From a bacterium (GTDB lineage Bacteria > JAMCPX01), in the NCBI GenBank assembly GCA_021787655.1, contig JAJYLM010000134.1:1-5988 (forward strand): 5,988 nucleotides of DNA, given 5' to 3'. Both the position numbers and the translations under genes were made by a program. Position 1 is the first letter of the stretch. Every line of letters begins with the position of its first letter. Under the pieces are notes generated by a model. It was not told the DNA's origin. It made no database searches and saw only the letters and a program-made list of their open reading frames with translations. Of this stretch, positions 1 through 5,916 are shown in pieces.

Positions 1-296
1 CGGTCGACCGGAAGTGCGGGATTCAAGCCTGCATACGGCATCCTGATCGTAAACAGGTTGCCACCGTAAACCCTGAATAACCTGCTTTGGGCAAACGTTG
101 TTGCAAGATCGTTCGATACGGCATTCCCTGCAAACTGTGCCTTCGTCAGGTTTTGAAACGGAGCAACAGCGATGATCGTACCCCGGACCAGATTGAACCC
201 GGGTGTTGCGTAAATAAGGGTATTCGCTCCAGCTCCACCCTGTGAAGTCAGTACTATCCCGGCTATAAGAATATGAACGAGCAGGAAATGTTTCAT
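1..296 (-). CDS. Secreted CsgG/FlgO-like protein, N-terminal part (runs off the left edge)
   Basis: The frame reads leftward from an ATG at 296 and is open to the window edge, giving 98 residues. It begins MKHFLLVHILIAGIVLTS, a typical Sec signal peptide, with probable cleavage after a GAGA segment near residue 24. The mature part contains IIAVAPFQNLTK followed by an AGNAVSNDLATTF segment and SRLFRVY. That pattern (hydrophobic strand ending in APF-N, a helix with a conserved D-L, then a strand R-F-x-V) is typical of the first alpha/beta unit of CsgG, FlgO, LpoB and TolB-N proteins, which work in the periplasm or at the outer membrane. No lipobox cysteine is visible, so it is not an obvious lipoprotein. 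It starts only six bases after the stop of the upstream secreted gene and has no clear ribosome binding site, suggesting cotranscription and translational coupling. Export is confident; the exact family is tentative because most of the protein is missing. Confidence 0.75.
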   Translation of the reverse strand, partial: MKHFLLVHILIAGIVLTSQGGAGANTLIYATPGFNLVRGTIIAVAPFQNLTKAQFAGNAVSNDLATTFAQSRLFRVYGGNLFTIRMPYAGLNPALPVD

Positions 297-302
297 GACA
301 GC

Positions 303-1436
303 TTATTCGAACGGCCTCATCGGGCTTATGGATTCCTTGTATGTCCGCAACGCCCGCTGCGACGGCAATTCCGTCTCTTTCACAACCGGCATCGCTGCCA
401 GGGAAACAGCAGAAGGTTTGTTCTTGGTTACCTGAACGATAAAGTTTCCCAACGAAGCCTGCGCATTCTGGAGAGGAACATATTGGTAGGCAAATCCCAT
501 GGAGAACCCTTTCGACCGCATGAGTGCAACATACGCATCCGGCGTATCGTTGTGCTGATTGATAATAAAGGACGCGGGTAGTTGTCCGGACAAGACCTTC
601 AAGTAAGCGATATGCTGTCCCTGTGCAAGATCTATAGCCTTCAGGTTTACCTGAAAGTCCGGTTCATCAGCGGTGTTGTATGTCATGACGATCGAATTGT
701 CCACCATCACGTACCCCTTTGAAGGCCCGGGAAATGACATATTGAAATTGATGACCGGGTCTGACGGTGCCTGAAATATGAATTCACGAACGTTCTGACC
801 CGCCCGTATGGCAGACGGCAGCTGCAATCTGACCGGAAGCTGGCCAGTACTGTTCATGGCCATCGCCATTGTCCTTGCCTCTGTTCCGTAATCGAGTGCC
901 TTGTTGGCTATCCACCCGCCCTGCGGCTGAATTGCATTTTCAGCGTACGAACTCAAGTACAGTGCGTTGACAGATCCACCCTTCGGAATCGTTATACTTA
1001 ATTTGTGTATTCCCCGCTTCAAGACGAAAGTGCCCATGTCTTCGTAATTCCAGCCGTTTGTTAACGTCGAGGATGCAGTCGGCTGATTATCTATCGTAAA
1101 CATGAGAGGATTTCCATACACGTACGCTATGAGCCGGTATCTTCCGCTGTGTTGAACAACGATGTTGTAGGTTATAGTGTCCGGAAGTACTCCCAGTCTC
1201 GTCTTATAATCCCCCAGGTTTACAGTAATGAAATTCCTTCCTGAGAGCAGGTCAAAATAGTCCTGCAGCGTCGGCTGCTGGGGTATACCGTCCGCCTCCC
1301 AGCCAAGCCCCCGCACCAATCCAACAGCCCATGCACCTTGACTTACATATTGCTGTGCGTGTGACGCTGTAACGGATGAGAAAAATAAAGCCACACCTAT
1401 TATCAAGGATCGTACTGTTAATTTCTTTCCTTTCAT
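303..1436 (-). CDS. Secreted protein with two beta-sandwich (CBM6-like) modules, function unknown
   Basis: This 377-residue protein starts with a signal peptide (MKGKKLTVRSLIIGVALFF), with likely cleavage after the SHA motif at residue 27. An in-frame ATG 30 codons upstream (1526) is rejected: it would bury the signal peptide and lies upstream of the promoter. The chosen start has AAAAGGG about six bases ahead. Residues 30-66 contain a G-W plus P-T-x-x-D-Y segment. Residues about 98-161 look like a jelly-roll, carbohydrate-binding-like module (G-x-Y-R strand, a strand ending in DN, a G-x-H turn, then a hydrophobic strand). Residues about 229-292 repeat this plan: DN-to-GxH spacing is 28 residues in the first copy and 29 in the second. 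There is no catalytic motif, lipobox or membrane anchor at the C-terminus. It probably acts in the periplasm or outside the cell with the CsgG-like product encoded directly downstream. I do not recognise a named family. Confidence 0.85.
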   Translation of the reverse strand: MKGKKLTVRSLIIGVALFFSSVTASHAQQYVSQGAWAVGLVRGLGWEADGIPQQPTLQDYFDLLSGRNFITVNLGDYKTRLGVLPDTITYNIVVQHSGRYRLIAYVYGNPLMFTIDNQPTASSTLTNGWNYEDMGTFVLKRGIHKLSITIPKGGSVNALYLSSYAENAIQPQGGWIANKALDYGTEARTMAMAMNSTGQLPVRLQLPSAIRAGQNVREFIFQAPSDPVINFNMSFPGPSKGYVMVDNSIVMTYNTADEPDFQVNLKAIDLAQGQHIAYLKVLSGQLPASFIINQHNDTPDAYVALMRSKGFSMGFAYQYVPLQNAQASLGNFIVQVTKNKPSAVSLAAMPVVKETELPSQRALRTYKESISPMRPFE

Positions 1437-1439
1437 AAG

Positions 1440-1449
1440 CCACCCTTTT
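1440..1449 (-). promoter_or_regulatory. Ribosome binding site deciding the start at 1436
   Basis: On the minus strand AAAAGGGTGG lies immediately ahead of the ATG at 1436. The AAGGG core is six bases from the start codon. It is the best Shine-Dalgarno-like sequence of the window's full genes and supports the signal-peptide start over the upstream ATG at 1526. Confidence 0.55.
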
Positions 1450-1476
1450 CTTTTTTTACAGATACCCTTTAAATGC

Positions 1477-1504
1477 AACCTATCAAAATTATTGAAATTG
1501 TCAA
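1477..1504 (-). promoter_or_regulatory. Sigma-70-like promoter for the secreted-protein operon
   Basis: Reading the minus strand, a perfect -35 box TTGACA (1504-1499) is followed after 16 bases by TAGGTT (1482-1477), a weak -10 that keeps the key T-A and final T. The spacer is AT-rich. The predicted transcript start is near 1470, giving a leader of about 33 bases to the ATG at 1436. The perfect -35 and good placement make it convincing; the -10 is the weak point. Confidence 0.6.
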
Positions 1505-1560
1505 GCAACAATGCCCTTTTTTCCAATTCTTTGTTTCATTCAGGTGTATCCTATCATAGC

Positions 1561-1582
1561 ATCACTTACAGATCACTTACAC
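1561..1582. repeat. Tandem 11-base direct repeat, possible operator
   Basis: ATCACTTACA occurs at 1561-1570 and again at 1572-1581. The units are 11 bases apart, about one helical turn, and differ only in the last base (G versus C). If TCTAAT at 1596-1601 is the -10 of the pentapeptide gene, the repeats fall around -47 to -26, where a regulator binding one DNA face would sit. The repeat is visible in the sequence; the operator role is inferred. Confidence 0.5.
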
Positions 1583-1640
1583 AATGCGGCTTTATTCTAA
1601 TCTGCTTGCAATTGTTGCATACTTATTGTAAAAATATGCC

Positions 1641-3101
1641 ATGACCCGCGACGAATTGATACAACACATAGCAGATCAGAAAGACAAGCCCCTGGAGCTT
1701 TCGAATGTGAAACTCGCGGGCGAGAACCTCAAGGGTATCAACTTCAATCATATCAAGATGAGAAACTCGGACCTGTCCGGTGCAGATCTGTCCGATGCAG
1801 TTCTCGACAATGCAGACTTATCGTTCTGCATCATCACCGAAGCGCGGCTTGCAGGGACGTCGCTCAAGTCAGCAAACCTCCAGGGTGCAAATCTGATGAA
1901 GGCGGATGTAAGGAATGCAAACTTTTCGGGTGCCAACCTCCAGGAGGCAAACCTGTCGGCCGCAACACTCGAACATTCGAATTTTACCGGCTGCCAGATG
2001 GCGAAGGCCACCCTCACCGGTATCAACGGCAAAGAAGCAACATTCGACATGATACGTGCACCCGGTGTCCGCCTGAACAAGGCCTTGTTATTCCGGTCAA
2101 GTTTCGTGAATGCGAATATTGAGTCGGCAGACCTCTCGGAGTCGGACCTCCGCGGTGCGGACTTCTCGGGAGCGACCCTGAAAGGCACCACCATCCAGAA
2201 AGCGCTGCTTGCGGGTGTCTCACTCAGAAAGGTATTCATGCCCTCGAGCGACCTCCGCAATCTGAATCTTTCGGGGCTGGACATGTCGGAGGCTGTCATC
2301 ACCTCTGCGCAGATGAACAACATCAACCTGACCGACACGAATCTGCGGGGGGCGAACCTCGAAGGTTCTCAAATTGAATATGCACAGCTTTCCGGTGCCA
2401 TTATGGACTATGCGAAACTGGATAATGCTGTTTTCACAGGTTCAACCCTGGAACGATCCGGCATGTCCCACGCATCCTGCATAAACACCCATTTTTCTAT
2501 GGCAAATATGAAGGGCGTGATCCTGAGTCAGGCCATTGCAACGAGGGCAGTGTTTAAAGAGGCGAACCTGTCGGGTGCGATCATGCGGTCAAGCGTCTTT
2601 TCTTCCGGTGATTTCAGCAGTGCGAACCTGAGCAATGCGGACATGAGGGATTCGGAGATGGAAGGAGTATCGCTTCACAACGCGATACTGAACCAGGCGC
2701 AGATATCGAGAAGGACGATAAAATCCGTCTGCCCGTGGTGCGGATACCAGCAGGACACAAAGGAGCAGTGCGAGAAGTGCGGCAAACAGATGGTCATCCC
2801 GGATCCTGCCATCAAAACCCTCCATGCACTCATCGTGCTGCCGCTGATAAGCATTGCCGCAGGACCGCTCGTCTTTATCCTGACCGGTCTGCAGTTTATG
2901 CATGCAGGATTCATTCCACGGTGGGTCCTGCATCCCGCGTTCCAGGCAGGGATGCTGTTAACGCTGCTCAGCCTCCTGATGTCTGCCGTTCTCCTCCTCC
3001 TCCTGCGTCGCAGTCCGCTGAACGAAGGCGGCGGTTACCTCAGGAGCGCGATCGCCTTATCCGCAATCAACGCGCTGTGCTACGCGTTCTTACTGCTCTG
3101 A
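1641..3101 (+). CDS. Pentapeptide-repeat membrane protein with zinc ribbon and three C-terminal helices
   Basis: 486 residues. From about residue 20 to 355 almost every fifth residue is L, F, M, I or V with a small residue two places earlier (A-D-L, A-N-L, A-N-F patterns), the hallmark of pentapeptide-repeat right-handed beta-helices. About 68 repeats stay in one phase with no insertion; exceptions at the key position are G130, A140, C280 and A300. A zinc ribbon follows (C364-P-W-C367, nine residues, C377-E-K-C380), then three hydrophobic helices at about 392-416, 433-455 and 466-486. There is no signal peptide, so the helix and ribbon should be cytoplasmic, anchored to the inner membrane. 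No enzymatic motif is visible; such helices usually act as binding surfaces or scaffolds. No clear Shine-Dalgarno precedes the ATG. The cyclase gene starts ten bases after the stop, so the two probably form an operon. Specific function unknown. Confidence 0.93.
   Translation: MTRDELIQHIADQKDKPLELSNVKLAGENLKGINFNHIKMRNSDLSGADLSDAVLDNADLSFCIITEARLAGTSLKSANLQGANLMKADVRNANFSGANLQEANLSAATLEHSNFTGCQMAKATLTGINGKEATFDMIRAPGVRLNKALLFRSSFVNANIESADLSESDLRGADFSGATLKGTTIQKALLAGVSLRKVFMPSSDLRNLNLSGLDMSEAVITSAQMNNINLTDTNLRGANLEGSQIEYAQLSGAIMDYAKLDNAVFTGSTLERSGMSHASCINTHFSMANMKGVILSQAIATRAVFKEANLSGAIMRSSVFSSGDFSSANLSNADMRDSEMEGVSLHNAILNQAQISRRTIKSVCPWCGYQQDTKEQCEKCGKQMVIPDPAIKTLHALIVLPLISIAAGPLVFILTGLQFMHAGFIPRWVLHPAFQAGMLLTLLSLLMSAVLLLLLRRSPLNEGGGYLRSAIALSAINALCYAFLLL
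2730..2783 (+). other. Zinc-ribbon segment of the pentapeptide-repeat protein
   Basis: Residues 364-381 encode a C-x2-C, nine-residue spacer, C-x2-C-G arrangement, a compact zinc ribbon of the kind that often links domains in bacterial membrane proteins. It lies between the end of the beta-helix and the first membrane helix. Metal binding is inferred from the cysteine spacing. Confidence 0.75.
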
Positions 3102-3111
3102 TCCGCGCCCG

Positions 3112-4608
3112 ATGGCTTCGCTTTCCACGATATACAAAGGCGACCAGAACAGGACAATCTACACGATAGAGAAGGAAAGGGTCAGCGCAGGCAGGCTCCC
3201 TTCCAACGATATCGCCATCATCGATCCGGGCGTTTCCAGGAACCACTTTCTTATTGAGCGGGAACAGGATGGATACTACCTTTCGGACAACGGCAGTTCG
3301 AACGGAACGCTGCTCAACGGAGAAAAGATCACGCTGAGTACAAGGCTCCGGGACCAGGACAGGATAACGGCCGGAAGCGTCGTCTTTGTATTCCATGATG
3401 ACGCGTTCACGACCATACGGGAGATCCCGGCGCACGAGCTCGACGCCATTGCAGCCTCTCCGTCGCTCCTCAATCATGTCTACTTCGACACGATATTTTC
3501 CGCACTGCGCGAAACGATTTATGCAACCGACCCGGTCAGTTTTCCGGCGCGGATCGTATCGCTGGTCTGCGATGCCATCAAGGCCGAGTACGGCGCCATC
3601 CTTATTGCAAACGAAAAAACCGGCGAACTCGAACTCATGGCAGCCAACCGCGATCCCGGGCCCGGTATCAGGGGCATAAGCTCTGCCATCCTCGATCGGT
3701 CCATAAAAAACAGGGCCGGCCTCCTCGTGAAAAATACCGGCATCGACAACAGGTTCGCCAATGACCGCACCATTCAGAACATGGGCATCAATTCAGCGGT
3801 CTGCGCCCCGATTTGGGAAAAGGAGCACATCTTCGGGGCACTGTATGCGGACCGCAGGCTTGACCACACGCCGTTCAATGAGGATCACCTGAACTTTGTG
3901 ACCATCATGGCGAACCTCCTCGCGCTGCACGTTGCACGCGAACGGTTAACCCGGCAGATCGCGGATGAACGGACGATCGCGGATCAGATTAAAAGGCTGG
4001 TCCCGATCGAGGCAGTCGCAGGTATGCTGGATATGATCAAGAACAACCCCGCCGGGATGTGGAACGTCCAGACCGTTGAGAGGACGACTGTCATGTTTGC
4101 GGACATCGTTGGATTCACGTCGCTGACGGAAAAGAACGAACCGGGCGATATAGCACAGCTCCTCAGGGCGTTTTTCGACCGGGCAACCACCGTGGTCCTT
4201 GAAAACGGCGGTTCGGTGAACAAGTTCCTCGGTGACGGCTTCATGGCTGTCTTCGGCACACCCCTATCCCATCCTGACGATCCGGACAGGGCAATACGAT
4301 CAGCACTGCAGTTGTTCGCGTGGATCAGGGCCGGGAACAGCAGGATACCGATTTCTCTGAGGATAGGCATCGATACAGGTCCGGTAACCGGCATTATGGT
4401 CGGGTCTGCACAGCGGCTCGAATATACCATTATCGGCGACTGCGTGAATGCGGCTGCCCGGCTGCAGGCACGGGCAGACGCCGGTCAGATTCTCATTTCG
4501 AGTGCAACAAACAATTCTATTCAATCACAAATACCGACAAAACTGGTGGGTGAAATAACGGTCAAAGGCAAGGAGAAGCTGCTCAAGGTATACGAGGTGC
4601 TTCCCTGA
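3112..4608 (+). CDS. FHA-GAF class III adenylyl cyclase
   Basis: 498 residues, predicted to convert ATP to cAMP in the cytoplasm. An FHA domain (about 1-95) shows the phosphothreonine-binding signature: G27-R28, S42-R43-x-H45 and S63-N64-G65-T66. A GAF domain (about 125-278) may bind a small ligand. A charged helical linker (about 275-315) leads to the cyclase domain (about 323-498). Catalytic residues are complete: metal ligands D331 (FADIVGFT) and D375 (FLGDG), the adenine-selecting pair K371 and T439 (EYTIIGD), and transition-state residues N446 and R450. Lys plus Thr marks a class IIIb adenylyl cyclase rather than a guanylyl cyclase. No membrane helix or signal peptide is seen. It follows the pentapeptide gene by ten bases without a clear ribosome binding site, suggesting coupling. 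FHA implies input from a Ser/Thr kinase, none of which is in the window. Activity is a family inference. Confidence 0.96.
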   Translation: MASLSTIYKGDQNRTIYTIEKERVSAGRLPSNDIAIIDPGVSRNHFLIEREQDGYYLSDNGSSNGTLLNGEKITLSTRLRDQDRITAGSVVFVFHDDAFTTIREIPAHELDAIAASPSLLNHVYFDTIFSALRETIYATDPVSFPARIVSLVCDAIKAEYGAILIANEKTGELELMAANRDPGPGIRGISSAILDRSIKNRAGLLVKNTGIDNRFANDRTIQNMGINSAVCAPIWEKEHIFGALYADRRLDHTPFNEDHLNFVTIMANLLALHVARERLTRQIADERTIADQIKRLVPIEAVAGMLDMIKNNPAGMWNVQTVERTTVMFADIVGFTSLTEKNEPGDIAQLLRAFFDRATTVVLENGGSVNKFLGDGFMAVFGTPLSHPDDPDRAIRSALQLFAWIRAGNSRIPISLRIGIDTGPVTGIMVGSAQRLEYTIIGDCVNAAARLQARADAGQILISSATNNSIQSQIPTKLVGEITVKGKEKLLKVYEVLP

Positions 4609-4609
4609 C

Positions 4610-4635
4610 CGGCAGAGCGGTGCTGCGGTTTGCCG
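4610..4635. terminator. Weak hairpin in the convergent gap, possible shared terminator
   Basis: The 29-base gap between the cyclase stop and the peptidase stop contains CGGCA (4610-4614) and TGCCG (4631-4635), a five-pair stem with a 16-base loop. A competing stem pairs GCAG (4612-4615) with CTGC (4623-4626). There is no run of T or A beside either arm, so evidence for intrinsic termination is poor. The site is proposed only because both genes must end here. Confidence 0.2.
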
Positions 4636-4637
4636 TA

Positions 4638-5786
4638 TTATTCCTGTGCATCGGTTTCCTGTATCAGTCCTGACGCAAATTCATACGCCAGGGTAACAGT
4701 AGCAGGTTGTACATTCTCAAAAACATCTGTTTCCCAGTGCCAGTTGGGCAGCATGCCCTCTTGATCAAACGCCATGATACTCATTGCCCTGTACCCTCTC
4801 GCGAGCGGTACGAGCGCATCCGTGGACATGGTCGTAAATACCCGGGGTCCGACCTGATCGAACCTCGTCTGCCTGAGCCTGTCTGCAAGGGCAACCATCC
4901 CGTGGTCAGCCGCGTATTTCTTCATCATGCCTTCCTCAACGATGTACGAGACGTTTCCTGTGCCGCAGTTGTCTATGTTGATTATTCGTGCGTCGCCGCA
5001 GAGCTGCTGGTGGTTTTTCAGGAACGATTCCATACCGGCCATGCCGACCTCTTCCGCCCCGGTTGCAACGAGGTAGAGCTCGGTGGAACCGAGCGGCTCC
5101 CGGCTGAATTTCTCCGCCAGGCCCAGCAGCACGCCGACCCCGGATGCATTGTCGTTTGCGCCATTCGTATATTCTCCCCGCAGCTCCCGGTGCAGCAGCA
5201 GGACGACCGTGACCAGGGGATCGAGCGCCAGGATGACGACAAGGACCTTCAGCCATTCCACACCGGTGACCCACGCCATCGCCGTGAGGATAAACATTGA
5301 AAACAGTGAGATGACGAGGCCGATGAATGTATTCCTGAAGCCCCTGACGAACTTCGGCGAGAACATGATGCCCGACCGGGAAGAGTCGTAATGCGCGGTG
5401 ATGATGAGCCTGTGCTTCGGCTGCTGCGCAGCCGGAATGTGTCCTATGACATTGGCCGACAGCTTCTTCGGCAGCAGAAACGCAACGAGTTCAAATGACG
5501 TGTTCTCGAGAAAGAAGGTTGCTGCGCCGGTGCCGGTCAGGACGATCGCAGCAACCGGCCAGTGCAGCAAAAGGGACAATGCACCTGCGACACTGATAAG
5601 GTAGATGATCATGTAGGGGTAAGAAAAAGATGTTATTGTTCTGAATTCCTCGACAGAGCTTTGTATACCCATACTGCTCAACGCAGTGCCGATATACTCC
5701 CGCGCCCGGTATTCCCCCTCTGTGGCAGTACCACGTTTCCCTATTTTTACGGAAAGGTTATAGATATGGTCCATCACGGGCGTCAT
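4638..5786 (-). CDS. Membrane-embedded M28-family zinc aminopeptidase
   Basis: 382 residues from the ATG at 5786. Co-catalytic zinc residues of family M28 are all present: H132 (TAHYDS), D212 (GANDNASG), E245 and E246 (GAEEVG; general base and ligand), D272 (NIDN) and H350 (NWHWETD). It should remove N-terminal residues from peptides. Hydrophobic segments lie at about 56-75 and 78-103, before the first ligand, and at about 152-174 and 177-199, between H132 and D212. So the catalytic domain is built around membrane helices. The start is uncertain. The frame extends to a TTG at 5900, but the extra 38 residues have no hydrophobic signal or family-like sequence. The usual M28 opening (HIYNLSVKIGKRG, then an E-x-x-A-R-E-Y-I helix) begins just after this ATG. 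A second ATG four codons on is also possible. No strong ribosome binding site precedes any candidate. The gene converges on the cyclase gene with 29 bases between stops. Confidence 0.92.
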   Translation of the reverse strand: MTPVMDHIYNLSVKIGKRGTATEGEYRAREYIGTALSSMGIQSSVEEFRTITSFSYPYMIIYLISVAGALSLLLHWPVAAIVLTGTGAATFFLENTSFELVAFLLPKKLSANVIGHIPAAQQPKHRLIITAHYDSSRSGIMFSPKFVRGFRNTFIGLVISLFSMFILTAMAWVTGVEWLKVLVVILALDPLVTVVLLLHRELRGEYTNGANDNASGVGVLLGLAEKFSREPLGSTELYLVATGAEEVGMAGMESFLKNHQQLCGDARIINIDNCGTGNVSYIVEEGMMKKYAADHGMVALADRLRQTRFDQVGPRVFTTMSTDALVPLARGYRAMSIMAFDQEGMLPNWHWETDVFENVQPATVTLAYEFASGLIQETDAQE

Positions 5787-5807
5787 ACGAGAGAACTGTA
5801 GCACAGT

Positions 5808-5869
5808 GTCCGGTGATAGTCCATGCTGCGTACAGGCCGGCACATGACTGGTCCCGGTCATCACCGGAC
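5808..5869. repeat. Nested inverted repeat upstream of the peptidase start
   Basis: GTCCGGTGAT (5808-5817) and ATCACCGGAC (5860-5869) are a perfect ten-base inverted repeat. Inside it AGT-C-CATG (5818-5825) can pair with CATGACT (5843-5849) with one bulged C, and TGC (5827-5829) with GCA (5840-5842). About ten bases (5850-5859) stay unpaired on one side. In a minus-strand transcript it would end 21 bases before the ATG at 5786, as a structured leader. If the TTG start at 5900 were used it would instead be coding. There is no T-tract, so it is not a standard terminator. Confidence 0.5.
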
Positions 5870-5916
5870 TGCAGTAAACCCGAAAAATACGTTTGAGCAA
5901 TAAGGAATTTTATGCA

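Larger units (their letters stand above)
1437..1640. promoter_or_regulatory. Divergent intergenic control region
   Basis: This AT-rich 204-base gap separates the outward-facing starts at 1436 (minus) and 1641 (plus). It holds the minus promoter, a tandem direct repeat at 1561-1582 and a motif pair at 1505-1514 and 1608-1618. For the plus gene several promoter readings are possible and none is decisive. TCTAAT (1596-1601) matches the -10 consensus in five of six positions but has no good -35. TTGTTT (1531-1536) and TATCAT (1552-1557) are 15 bases apart, which is short. TTGCAA (1606-1611) and TAAAAA (1629-1634) are 17 bases apart but would give a nearly leaderless message. I see no small gene here. 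Confidence 0.6.

Noticed and set aside
1561..1582. Direct repeat considered as a CRISPR remnant or attachment site
   Set aside because: Only two ten-base copies occur with a one-base gap. There are no spacers, cas genes, integrase or tRNA nearby.
1748..2338. A 196-codon open frame antisense to the pentapeptide-repeat gene
   Set aside because: Its translation shows a five-residue periodicity rich in S, R and A that mirrors the repeat codons on the other strand. Repetitive codon use in the real gene keeps stops out of this frame; it has no domain features of its own.
1641..2700. 15-base DNA periodicity considered as a mobile or satellite repeat
   Set aside because: The periodicity is explained by the five-codon pentapeptide repeat and diverges at synonymous sites, as expected for an old protein repeat.
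2735..3169. A 144-codon plus-strand frame bridging the pentapeptide and cyclase genes
   Set aside because: It overlaps the zinc ribbon, the membrane helices and the FHA start in another frame. Its composition is arginine-rich and without hydrophobic pattern, so it is not a bridging gene.
4707..5300. A 197-codon plus-strand open frame across the peptidase gene
   Set aside because: It is antisense to the clear M28 catalytic motifs, and its arginine-, histidine- and proline-rich translation resembles no fold. It is a shadow of the real gene.
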